Origin: JAWXBK01 sp040878185
GTDB taxonomy: Bacteria; Pseudomonadota; Alphaproteobacteria; Dongiales; Dongiaceae
DNA: 19,147 nucleotides
NCBI GenBank assembly: GCA_040878185.1
Contig: JBBDMS010000042.1
Location: 1-19,147 of the forward strand
Direction: 5' to 3'
Made by a program: the position numbers and the translations under genes. How positions within the stretch are numbered: the stretch's first letter is position 1; every line of letters begins with the position of its first letter. Below the pieces are notes generated by a model. The model was not told the origin of the DNA. It did no database searches and worked only from the letters and a program-made list of their open reading frames with translations. Shown here one piece after another: positions 7,424 through 14,992 of the stretch.

Positions 7424-9142
7424 TCAGCCACGCTGCGGCGGCTTGATCGTGACGATGTCGAGCTTGTTCATCCACACCAGAGCGCGCATCAGCAGGGTCT
7501 GCTTGTCGGCCGACACCGCCTTGCTCATTTGCGCGACGGTGGCCGTCCCGCGCTTGCCGATGAAATCGAGAATGCTCGAGCAGAAACGCTGGTCGGGCTG
7601 GATCGCCGCCGCATAGTTCGACGTTGGCAGGTTGCGATAGTCGAGCAAAAGTTTCGCGTCGGCGCCCTCGACAAGCGAAATCCGGTGATCGGGACCGAGC
7701 GTATCGGTGGCGTAATGCTGGAACGTATCGAAGGGATCCATGCGGTGCGGTACAGCGACGTGGCGGTCGGTCGTATGCGAAGCGGACTCCGGCGCGCTCG
7801 TCCGGATTTCGGCGAGCGATTGCCAGAGCGCCTGATACTGGCCGACGACGACGCGCCAATCATAGGTCGTGCGCGCATGCTTGGCGCCGGATGCGCCCAT
7901 TTTCTCCCGAAGCTCGGGACTGTTCGCGAGCTGCGTGAACGCATCGGCGCAGGCGGCGGTGTCGACCGCCACGAACTGGCAGGCATTGCCGCAATAGCGA
8001 TCATAGGTATCGATGCCGAGTTCCATGCGGAAGGCGAGATCTTCGCCGGTACCCGGCGGCGGCTGCAGGGTCGGAATGCGAAACCCGTCCTTGCCGTGGC
8101 GCACCGTGTCCATGTAACCGTCCCAGTCGGTCACGACCACGGGCAGGCCCGCCGCCATCGCTTCGATCGGCGTGAGGCCGAATGTCTCCTGGATATTGTC
8201 AGAGAGGGAGACGAACGCATCGGCGGCGCTCCAGATCTCGGTGCGCGTCGCGGGCTCGCGGCCGTCGAGGAAATGGCAGGTGACCGACGGGCAGAGCGCC
8301 TTCGCCGCATCCTTGAACGCGGCCTCGATGAAATCGTTGGCGAACCACCCGGACTGGATCAGATGGATCTTCTTGCCGCTTTTCTTCGCGGCAGCTTCGG
8401 CAGCGAGGTACATCGGATGCGGATGGGCTTTCGCATGGAAACTCAGCCGGCCGACAAACAGGAACACCACGTCGTTCTTGCCGATCTTGAGCTTGCGCCG
8501 CCATTCGTAGCGGGTTTTGTCCTTGCGCTCGAAGGCACTGCAATCGACTCCGAGCGGGATGACGGGAAGTTCGGGGCGAGGGAAGCGGCGCGCACCGAGA
8601 CGTTTGCGCAAATAATATTCCTGCTCGTCGAGCACGCGCTCGATCGTCTTGCGTACGGCGGTCGAGGTACAGATCAGCGCATCCCACGGCTGCACCGGCG
8701 CGATCAGCAGGCCGACGATCGAATCCATCGCGCCCGGCGACGCGGTCGTATGGGTGACGCCGGTGATCGAATAGCTGCGCTGGTCGCCGACGCGCCGCCG
8801 CCACGCCCATTCGCCGAGGCCGGGGCCCGGCAAAAACAACGTGCCCGGTTCGGCCACACGCGCGAGCTGATTGTAGGAGATGATCTCGACCTTGGCGCGG
8901 CCGCCGGTCCAGCGCGACAGATCCTGCTGGAACCGCTGCGTGTTCTGGGCGCCGATCATCAGTCCATAGAACGTGTCGACATCGGCATAGCGGGCGTAAC
9001 CCTTGAGGAATTCCTCGCCGGCAACATGGCGCCCCATAAGTTTGTCGCGCGAGGTATCGAACCCGTCGACCGCGTACATGATGGCGGCGTTAGCGGGCGC
9101 CGGTTCGGGGGTCTGCAGCTCGGTTTGCTGGGCCTTTGCCAT
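7424..9142 (-). CDS. Glycosyltransferase, GT4-like, with C-terminal extension
   Basis: A 572-residue predicted GT-B fold glycosyltransferase. The C-terminal Rossmann-like half has the family signatures: VVFLFVGRLSFHAKAHPHP, then SLSDNIQETFGLTPIEAMAAGLPVVVTDWDG, with the EX7E pair at E319 and E327 that holds the nucleotide-sugar. The N-terminal acceptor half starts at about AAIMYAVDGFDTSRDKLMGRHVAG. There are no membrane segments, so cytoplasmic or membrane-peripheral. The ATG at 9142 is chosen because AAGG lies just upstream; a longer frame to 9202 lacks support. After the GT-B core comes a segment of more than 100 residues. Its last part, FIGKRGTATVAQMSKAVSADKQTLLMRALVWMN (from about 527), looks like a helix-turn-helix or winged-helix fold. 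Donor and acceptor are unknown. It stands alone, convergent with the SDR gene. Confidence 0.87.
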   Translation of the reverse strand: MAKAQQTELQTPEPAPANAAIMYAVDGFDTSRDKLMGRHVAGEEFLKGYARYADVDTFYGLMIGAQNTQRFQQDLSRWTGGRAKVEIISYNQLARVAEPGTLFLPGPGLGEWAWRRRVGDQRSYSITGVTHTTASPGAMDSIVGLLIAPVQPWDALICTSTAVRKTIERVLDEQEYYLRKRLGARRFPRPELPVIPLGVDCSAFERKDKTRYEWRRKLKIGKNDVVFLFVGRLSFHAKAHPHPMYLAAEAAAKKSGKKIHLIQSGWFANDFIEAAFKDAAKALCPSVTCHFLDGREPATRTEIWSAADAFVSLSDNIQETFGLTPIEAMAAGLPVVVTDWDGYMDTVRHGKDGFRIPTLQPPPGTGEDLAFRMELGIDTYDRYCGNACQFVAVDTAACADAFTQLANSPELREKMGASGAKHARTTYDWRVVVGQYQALWQSLAEIRTSAPESASHTTDRHVAVPHRMDPFDTFQHYATDTLGPDHRISLVEGADAKLLLDYRNLPTSNYAAAIQPDQRFCSSILDFIGKRGTATVAQMSKAVSADKQTLLMRALVWMNKLDIVTIKPPQRG

Positions 9143-9421
9143 TGACCTTGTTCCTGCTTCTTCGATCGCCGTTGCTGCACGCGAGACTCGCCGCCGCGCC
9201 ATGGCGGTGGTTCGACCGTCCGTCCGGCCGTCGGGATTCGGGCGGTGAAACTACCATAGCAGCCTTGCGCATCAAGCATGCGGAACCGCCGGAATCCGAT
9301 TGCGGCCGGGCCGGGCGGCACCGCATGATCGGAGCCGGGAAGCGGGCCGCCCGCAATGCGGCGCGTCCGCAGGGGCGCCGTACGCTCCGACGCCACGCCG
9401 TCGAAGCCAAGTGAGCGGTAC
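9143..9421. other. Divergent intergenic region (about 280 bases)
   Basis: This space separates the minus-strand glycosyltransferase from the plus-strand EamA transporter and must hold both promoters. I see no coding frame with a convincing start. A perfect 10-base palindrome, CGCCATGGCG, lies at 9197-9206, about 55 bases upstream of the glycosyltransferase start; it could be an operator half-site or chance. No clear -35/-10 pair stands out in this GC-rich stretch. Confidence 0.5.
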
Positions 9422-10405
9422 ATGAAGGGATTCTCGACGGTTCCGGCGACGGCGGACGACCCGCCTTATCGCGGCGTCGGCTATCTCGTTCTTGGCGTCT
9501 CGATCTTCTCGTTCCAGGACGTGGCCATCAAATGGCTGAGTGCCGGCTATACCGTGCACGAGATCATGTTCGTGCGCAGCTTCATCGCATTGCCTGCCAT
9601 CATTCTCATCGCCTGGATGACCGAGGGCGTCCGCGCCATCGTGCCGCGCCGGCCGTGGCAGCATCTGTGGCGGAGCTGCGCCACGTTCGGTGCCTATTCG
9701 CTCTACTATCTTGGCCTCGCCGCGTTGCCGCTGGCGGATGCGGTGACGCTCTACTTCTCCTGCCCCCTGTTCATCACATTGCTGGCGATGCTGGTGCTGG
9801 GCGAGCCGGTCGGCTGGCGCCGGTTCCTTGCGATCCTTGTCGGGTTCGGCGGCGTCGTCATTATGCTGCGGCCCGGCGAATCGATCGTCGACGTGGCGGC
9901 ATTGCTGGTGCTGGCCTCGTCCTTGTCCTATGCGGTCAGCACGATCATCACGCGCCGGCTCGGCGTGTTCACCAGCGGCGTCTCGATGGCGTTCTCGGCG
10001 AACCTGGTCAATCTGGTGGCGTCCGGGTTGATCGGGCTCGCCTTCGGTCGGGGCACGCTCGATACCGGCAGCCATCCGAGCCTCTCCTTCATGCTGCGCG
10101 CCTGGACGATGCCCGACTGGGGCGATTTCGGCCTGATGACGCTGTGCGGCCTCATCGCCGGCGTCGGTTTCTATTGCCTGACCCAGGCCTATCGGGTCGG
10201 GCGCGCCAGCATGGTCGCGCCGTTCGAATATGTGTCGCTGCCCTGGGCGGCATTGTGGGGCTGGCTCGCCTGGGGCGAATTGCCCGATTGGGCGACGATC
10301 GGCGGTGTCGTTTTGATTGTCGGCAGCGGGCTCTATGTGCTGCGGCGCGAACGCGTGACCGGCCGGCGCATCGTCGATGGAAAGCCGCTCCGGCCGCGAA
10401 TCTGA
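9422..10405 (+). CDS. EamA/DMT-family transporter
   Basis: A 327-residue inner-membrane protein of the drug/metabolite transporter superfamily, with two EamA repeats and about ten predicted helices. Recognisable pieces are GYLVLGVSIFSFQDVAIKWLS in the first helix, the first-repeat ending LADAVTLYFSCPLFITLLAMLVLGEPVGWRR, and the second-repeat FYCLTQAYRVGRASMVAPFEYVSLPWAALWGWLAWGELP. In both repeats the acidic GE residue near the last helix is typical. Members export amino acids, metabolites or drugs; the substrate cannot be told. The ATG at 9422 is chosen because the preceding 22 codons (from 9356) look non-conserved and the membrane domain starts shortly after; the ribosome site is weak. The spike protein gene follows after 77 bases on the same strand. 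Confidence 0.9.
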   Translation: MKGFSTVPATADDPPYRGVGYLVLGVSIFSFQDVAIKWLSAGYTVHEIMFVRSFIALPAIILIAWMTEGVRAIVPRRPWQHLWRSCATFGAYSLYYLGLAALPLADAVTLYFSCPLFITLLAMLVLGEPVGWRRFLAILVGFGGVVIMLRPGESIVDVAALLVLASSLSYAVSTIITRRLGVFTSGVSMAFSANLVNLVASGLIGLAFGRGTLDTGSHPSLSFMLRAWTMPDWGDFGLMTLCGLIAGVGFYCLTQAYRVGRASMVAPFEYVSLPWAALWGWLAWGELPDWATIGGVVLIVGSGLYVLRRERVTGRRIVDGKPLRPRI

Positions 10406-10470
10406 CCGTCACCCGGGTCTGGCGATCCCGACCGGATCGTGCAGGGATGTGCCAGACACGAAGCGCAGAC

Positions 10471-10476
10471 AGGAGG
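10471..10476 (+). promoter_or_regulatory. Ribosome binding site of the spike protein gene
   Basis: A perfect AGGAGG with a 6-base spacer to ATG at 10483. It fixes this start even though the reading frame stays open for about 950 bases upstream, through the EamA gene in another frame. That upstream extension is a shadow. Confidence 0.75.
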
Positions 10477-10482
10477 CGATCG

Positions 10483-10968
10483 ATGCCCGATGGCAAATTC
10501 TACGGAAAGTATCGCGGCCGGATTGTCGACAACAGCGATCCGATGCAGCGCGCTCGGGTGCGCGTCTCGGTTCCTGCGGTCCTGGGCGAGGCCGCGAGCT
10601 GGGCGGAGCTTTGCGCACCCTTCCTTCCGGCCGGTGCGTCGGCTGCGATAGCGCCGGTCGATGCCGAAATCTGGGTCGAGTTCGAAGGTGGCGACCCGAA
10701 CCTCCCAATCTGCACGGGACGAAGCTGGCCTGCGCAGATTGAAAGCGAACCGACTCGCGATCGACCGCGCGCCACACCGGACGCGTCACCGGGAAATGGG
10801 GTGACACTAGAAGAATTGCCGGGTGGCGGCATCGCCTGGACCCTGCATGCGGGCGGCTCGATCGCATTCGGTCCCGACGGCATCCGTCTCGACAACGGGA
10901 AGGGCGCATCGATCCTGCTGCAAGGCCCGAGCGTAGCGATCAACGGCGGCGCGCTGACGGTGATCTGA
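10483..10968 (+). CDS. Baseplate spike protein, gpV/VgrG-like
   Basis: A 161-residue protein resembling the central spike of contractile phage tails and extracellular contractile injection systems (phage baseplate assembly protein V, gp5-type OB fold). Residues about 5-82 form the OB domain: YGKYRGRIVDNSDPMQRARV, VPAVLGEAASWAELCAPF and IWVEFEGGDPNLPICTGRSW are its characteristic strands. A charged, proline-rich linker follows (86-105). Then comes a short beta-helix-like tip (106-161) with the repetitive LEELPGGG, GGSIAFGPDGIRLDNGKGASILLQGP and VAINGGALTVI. No T6SS VgrG N-terminal domains and no effector extension are present. A PAAR-like gene follows after 3 bases, the arrangement expected for a spike and its tip. 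No tube, sheath or other baseplate gene lies in the window, so its machine, if any, is elsewhere. The family call is good; function is inferred. Confidence 0.82.
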   Translation: MPDGKFYGKYRGRIVDNSDPMQRARVRVSVPAVLGEAASWAELCAPFLPAGASAAIAPVDAEIWVEFEGGDPNLPICTGRSWPAQIESEPTRDRPRATPDASPGNGVTLEELPGGGIAWTLHAGGSIAFGPDGIRLDNGKGASILLQGPSVAINGGALTVI

Positions 10969-10971
10969 TCC

Positions 10972-11292
10972 ATGCAACCGCTTCTGACCGGTGCAACCCC
11001 TATGTTCTGTCCGCATGGCGGTCGACTCGCTGTTGTGGGAGCAGGCCCCCGCGTCTTCGCCAGCGGGGCACCGATCCTGACCGTCGATGCGGTTGCCGCC
11101 GTCGAGGCCTGCCCGGTACCGCCGCCCGGACCCTGCGTCACGGCCCGATGGTCCGCGGGTAGCATGCGCGTCCTCATCGATGGCCGGCCGGTGCTCATGG
11201 CCGGCAGTCCGGGCTCATGTCGCTCCGCGAGCGAGGCGCCGACCGGACCGATCGGCATCGGAGCGGGCGATACACGCGTGTTCGGCATTTGA
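10972..11292 (+). CDS. PAAR-like spike tip protein
   Basis: A 106-residue protein resembling the PAAR-like (DUF4280-type) proteins that cap the spike of contractile injection systems. Seen: an N-terminal GATPMFCPHGGRLAV, the pattern RVFASGAPILTVDAVAAVEACP, then CVTARW, MRVLIDGRPVLMAGSPGSC and a final TRVFGI, all typical of this family's short beta turns. Possible metal ligands at a tip are C13, H15, C47, C55 and C83. No C-terminal toxin domain is fused; the protein ends with the cap fold. The ATG starts 3 bases after the spike gene's stop, so the pair is translated together. An MscS-family gene begins 89 bases downstream on the same strand. Confidence 0.8.
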   Translation: MQPLLTGATPMFCPHGGRLAVVGAGPRVFASGAPILTVDAVAAVEACPVPPPGPCVTARWSAGSMRVLIDGRPVLMAGSPGSCRSASEAPTGPIGIGAGDTRVFGI

Positions 11293-11381
11293 CCGTCGAT
11301 CCCGCAGAGCATGGCGCGAGGGGCTGATCGGGGCGTAAACTGCGCCCGTTACCGGGGCGGCCGGCCTTACGAGCTGGATGC

Positions 11382-13595
11382 ATGCCGGCCGGGATGAGGG
11401 GAACGGTCCTGCGGTCATTCATCGCCATCGTGTTTGCGGCCATCGTCATTGCGACTGTCGCATTTGCGACGATCGCATCGGTCTCTGCCGTCGCCCAGGA
11501 GTCCGATCTGGGCGCCGATCGAAGCATCGACCAGTTGCTGCAGGCGTTTCCCGATACGCTGACCCCAGAACAGGTCGACGCCATTCTCGCCGTGTCCGAT
11601 CCCGATGCCTTGCGTGCGGCGTTGCGCGAGCGGCTGCTGCTCGAGATGTCGGCGCGCCAGCCTGCGGCACAAGCCGAAGTTCACGACAATCTGCTGTCGT
11701 TCTACGGCACCCAATTGCGGTCGATCGGCGCCGAATGGCCGGTTCTCGGCGAAACCCTGTCTGCTGCATTTGCGAAGCCGCAGGGGGTCTATCCGGCGGT
11801 CCGTATCGGCTCGATGCTGACCTCGGTGCTGCTGCTGCTCGGAGTCAGCATCGCGGCGACGATCGTCGTCGGCAGGATTCTGGCACCCATGCGGCGCACC
11901 GCCATGGTGAGACCGGACGGTAGCGGGCGCATTGCGGCGCTCGGTATCTGGCTGCTTCTCGATGCCTGTCAGGTCGCGGCGTTCTTTGTTGCGGCGTTGA
12001 TCTATTACGCGATTCTTGACCCGCAGCATCCGCTCGCACCGGCCTTGCTCTCTATCGTGCTGTACGAAGCGCTCGTCGCCCTCCTTGTCGAGCGACTTTT
12101 CAACCTGCTGAGTGCACCGGTGATCGCGCAGCGCCCGCTCACCGGATATCAGCCGGGCGCGGCGCGCCGGCTCTACTGGATCGCGCTGGCGGTCACCATC
12201 CTTCTGGTGCTGGTTGGCGCAATCAGCCGCGTGCTCGTGCTGGTCGCCGCACCGATGCCGGCCATCGTTGCATTGCTGGTGCCGCTCAGTGCGCTACCGA
12301 TCTTCTTGCTGATCGCCATTATCTGGGCCAATCGCGCCAGAATCCGCGACGCGCTGGAGCGCTCTCTCGGCGGCCAGTATCGCGCGGCGCTGATCGCGGC
12401 GCCGATTCTCGCGACGGCGCATCTGCTGGCGCTCTGGATATTGCTGATCGATGCGCTGTTCCGCCATCAGGACCAGATCGGAAATCGGATTCTCGCAAGC
12501 CTGTTGCTTGCGTTGCTCGCGCCGTTGGTCACGTTTGCGCTCGGCGGCATCATCGCGCGTCACTATCGCAGCGATATCGTAATGGAGAACCTTCGCGAGA
12601 CCGAGGATGTCAGCCCTCAGGTGATGCGAATCATGCGTGCCGCGTGGGTCGTGTTGGCGGTCCTGATCGTCTACGGAACCGCGGCGATCTGGGAAATCGA
12701 TCTCAAGGCCTATCTCGGTCTCGGCAGCGCCGCGGTCAAGGCGGTCTTCAATGTCGCGATCGTCATTCTGCTCGGGTTCGTCGCCTGGTCGCTGATTGTC
12801 AACGCGATCGATCGCTCCCTGCGCCGCGCCGCCGAGGAAGGTGCAACGCCGCGCGCACAGCGCATGAAGACCCTGCTGCCCTTGCTGCGGCGTTTCCTGC
12901 AGTTCGTGCTGTTCTCGATCGTCGTCATGGTGCTGCTCTCGTCCATCGGCATCGAAATCGGCCCGCTATTGGCCGGCGCCGGCGTCGTGGGGCTCGCGAT
13001 CGGGCTCGGCGCGCAGCAGACGATCGCGGATATTCTTGCGGGCGTCTTTTTCCTGCTCGAGGATTCGTTCCGCGTCGGAGACTATGTCGAAGTCGGCAAT
13101 ATTCGCGGCAATGTCGAGGGTATTTCGATGCGCTCGCTGAAGCTTCGCCATCACCGCGGCGCGGTGCACACGCTGCCCTTCGGCCAGATGAAGTCCCTGA
13201 CCAACTACACGCGTGACTGGGCGCTCATGCGACTGGAGTTCTCGGTGGCGCCGAATACCGACATCGGCCTGGTAAAGCGCATCATCAAAGGCATCGCAAA
13301 GGACCTGTCGGAGGATCCTGTCATGGGTCCGAGCTTCATCGAACCGCTCAAGTCGCAGGGCATTCGAAGCGTCGCTGACGGCGCCGTGGTAATCGGCGTC
13401 AAGTTCATTGCCAAGCCAAACGAGCAGTTCGTCATCCGGCGCGAGGCCTATCAGCGGATCATCGATGCGTTCAACGAGAACGGCATCGCCCTCGTGGGGC
13501 GTTCGGTGGTGGTGAAGGTCGAGGCCGATGACCGGGTTCCGCCGCAGGTCGCGGCCGCAGCGGCATCGGTAGTGACGGGTACGCCGGACGAGTGA
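11382..13595 (+). CDS. Large MscS-family mechanosensitive channel
   Basis: A 737-residue MscS-family protein, expected to form a membrane-tension-gated channel in the inner membrane. A hydrophobic leader ending SAVAQES suggests a cleaved signal peptide of about 38-40 residues. A short extracytoplasmic helical region (about 45-140) follows, then roughly ten membrane helices. The pore segment is classic: GPLLAGAGVVGLAIGLGAQQ from residue 527, then DILAGVFFLLEDSFRVGDYVEV and the cytoplasmic MscS beta and alpha-beta domains up to about 720. It is much longer than E. coli MscS (286 residues) and is of the multi-helix type. Start may be ATG 11382 or ATG 11394; neither has a strong ribosome site. 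It converges with the LicD-family gene, with 33 bases between them. Confidence 0.93.
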   Translation: MPAGMRGTVLRSFIAIVFAAIVIATVAFATIASVSAVAQESDLGADRSIDQLLQAFPDTLTPEQVDAILAVSDPDALRAALRERLLLEMSARQPAAQAEVHDNLLSFYGTQLRSIGAEWPVLGETLSAAFAKPQGVYPAVRIGSMLTSVLLLLGVSIAATIVVGRILAPMRRTAMVRPDGSGRIAALGIWLLLDACQVAAFFVAALIYYAILDPQHPLAPALLSIVLYEALVALLVERLFNLLSAPVIAQRPLTGYQPGAARRLYWIALAVTILLVLVGAISRVLVLVAAPMPAIVALLVPLSALPIFLLIAIIWANRARIRDALERSLGGQYRAALIAAPILATAHLLALWILLIDALFRHQDQIGNRILASLLLALLAPLVTFALGGIIARHYRSDIVMENLRETEDVSPQVMRIMRAAWVVLAVLIVYGTAAIWEIDLKAYLGLGSAAVKAVFNVAIVILLGFVAWSLIVNAIDRSLRRAAEEGATPRAQRMKTLLPLLRRFLQFVLFSIVVMVLLSSIGIEIGPLLAGAGVVGLAIGLGAQQTIADILAGVFFLLEDSFRVGDYVEVGNIRGNVEGISMRSLKLRHHRGAVHTLPFGQMKSLTNYTRDWALMRLEFSVAPNTDIGLVKRIIKGIAKDLSEDPVMGPSFIEPLKSQGIRSVADGAVVIGVKFIAKPNEQFVIRREAYQRIIDAFNENGIALVGRSVVVKVEADDRVPPQVAAAAASVVTGTPDE

Positions 13596-13628
13596 GATCG
13601 TAACGCGACCCGCCGGTGTCGTGCCGCT

Positions 13629-14339
13629 TCAGCCGTTCTTGGATCTGCCGACGCCGAGACGTTCCATACCGGCACCGACCTGCCATTTCGTCACACGGCG
13701 CGCGAGATCGACCAGCGCGATCGGCGTCCCCTCGATCCGGATCAGATTGGGCAGCGAGAACGAATTATGCCAGCCGGGCGGGGGCCGCCTTACCCAGCCT
13801 TCGCCGAAGATATGGCGCACATAGGCTTCGGTGTCCTGTGGCACCCAGACCTCGGTGCCTTCGAAGCTGCGGCGCATCAGCGGCAGTTTGGGATGGCTGT
13901 AGACGAGGCAGCTTTTGCCGTAGCGCGATTTCGACATGTAGCGGTCGCCGTGGTCTTCCATGCCGTAGAAATCGACAGCGCAGCCCTGATAGAGAAATTT
14001 CCGATTGAAGATCTTGCCGGAGAAGCCGGTCTCCCTGAACAGGTGCAGCCCGTTCTGCGCCATGCGGTCGACGATTGCCGGCGTGACCGCATCGATCGGC
14101 ACGGCGATATCGACATCGTTGTCGTGCGCGAGGAAGCCGCCTTCGCGGTGGAAGCCGAGAATGCTGCCCCAGGTGAGCCAGCCCTGCACGCCGGCCTCGT
14201 CGAGCACCTCATAGGCGATACGCATTCCGGCCCGGGCAAGATCGCCCACTTCGGAAAGCCGCACGCGCTGTTTCAGATTCTCGGCGCCATGAGTCCGCCT
14301 GGACATAAAGTCCCGCGTGCGCAGGATCCGGATCTTCAT
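13629..14339 (-). CDS. LicD-family transferase
   Basis: A 236-residue LicD/fukutin-like protein of the nucleotidyltransferase fold. This family transfers phosphocholine or related phospho-alcohols from a CDP-linked donor to glycans. The core is WLTWGSILGFHREGGFLAHD at about residues 54-73, running into NDVDI, with the metal-binding acidic set D73, D75 and D77. Further on come AVDFYGMEDHG and a WVPQDTEAYVRHIFGEGWVRRPP segment that matches the family's C-terminal part. No membrane segment is seen. The start may be ATG 14339, or ATG 14306 (MSRRTHG), which has GGGA just upstream. It lies 25 bases after a small cytidylyltransferase on the same strand, which probably makes its activated donor. Confidence 0.84.
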   Translation of the reverse strand: MKIRILRTRDFMSRRTHGAENLKQRVRLSEVGDLARAGMRIAYEVLDEAGVQGWLTWGSILGFHREGGFLAHDNDVDIAVPIDAVTPAIVDRMAQNGLHLFRETGFSGKIFNRKFLYQGCAVDFYGMEDHGDRYMSKSRYGKSCLVYSHPKLPLMRRSFEGTEVWVPQDTEAYVRHIFGEGWVRRPPPGWHNSFSLPNLIRIEGTPIALVDLARRVTKWQVGAGMERLGVGRSKNG

Positions 14340-14364
14340 GATGGGAAATCGGTGCGTCCGATGG

Positions 14365-14793
14365 TCAAGCCGAGATCAGCGTTGTCCGTTCGCGCACGCG
14401 CTCGATGATCTCCGTCGTCGAGACACCGGAACGCCGCTTCAGCCGGATGAAGATGCCGCGTTCGATGGCCGGTTCATAATAATCCGCAAAGGTATCGCCG
14501 GCATAACAGATCGCGACCGGGTCGAAGCGCTTCATTATGTCGGCGATCACAGTTCCGTCATCGAGCGGGCCGTCGATGAAAACTGCCTCCGATACGATCC
14601 GCAGGGCGCGCACCGCCCGCATCCGATCGTGCTGATTCATGATCGGCTGGCGCTTGTACCGCAGCGCCATTTGGTCGGTAACGACGCCGATCAGCAGCCT
14701 GTCGCCATGCGTCAAAACCTCTTCCATGAGGTTGATATGGTTGGGATGCAGGAGATCCCAGACTCCATCCGTGTAAACCAAACGCTGCGTCAT
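14365..14793 (-). CDS. Cytidylyltransferase-family protein (TagD/PntC-like)
   Basis: A 142-residue single-domain nucleotidyltransferase of the HxGH superfamily, expected to join CTP to a phospho-alcohol (glycerol phosphate, phosphocholine, phosphoethanolamine) or a phosphonate. The signature is LVYTDGVWDLLHPNHINLME, in which the usual HxGH reads HPNH (residues 16-19), with Gly replaced by Asn. YKRQPIMNQHDRMRAV (46-61) supplies the triphosphate-contacting arginine region, and RSGVSTTEII (121-130) is the second signature. The ATG at 14793 is chosen because conserved sequence starts at once after it; an upstream frame to 14826 adds eleven unconserved residues. The LicD-family gene follows 25 bases downstream, presumably the user of the CDP product. 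The true substrate is open. Confidence 0.85.
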   Translation of the reverse strand: MTQRLVYTDGVWDLLHPNHINLMEEVLTHGDRLLIGVVTDQMALRYKRQPIMNQHDRMRAVRALRIVSEAVFIDGPLDDGTVIADIMKRFDPVAICYAGDTFADYYEPAIERGIFIRLKRRSGVSTTEIIERVRERTTLISA

Positions 14794-14992
14794 GAAACGA
14801 ACGACTCCCGGTCGCTGACGACTCAACCCCGCATTGAGCTAACCGAAACGTTCTCGCGATAGCAAGAGAATCGCCGAGAGCCGCATAGCAGGCTATGGCG
14901 TGTCTCACTTGAACAAGTTCGTGAAGCGAAGGGTTCCCCGACGCAGACCGTCTCGTTCATTGCCGCACGGGTGAAGCCGGGCCGTTCCCGGT

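Noticed and set aside
7529..9145. 538-codon plus-strand open frame opposite the glycosyltransferase
   Set aside because: Antisense shadow of a gene with clear GT-B motifs; composition is skewed and no domain is seen.
9532..10482. Upstream extension of the spike protein frame through the EamA gene
   Set aside because: The extension is Arg-rich shadow sequence within the EamA coding region. The AGGAGG site at 10471 and the family's N-terminus fix the start at 10483.
11331..11347. Small hairpin GGGCGTA-AAC-TGCGCCC between the PAAR-like and MscS genes
   Set aside because: The stem includes a G-T pair, the loop is 3 bases and there is no T-run. In such GC-rich sequence it is weak evidence for a terminator.
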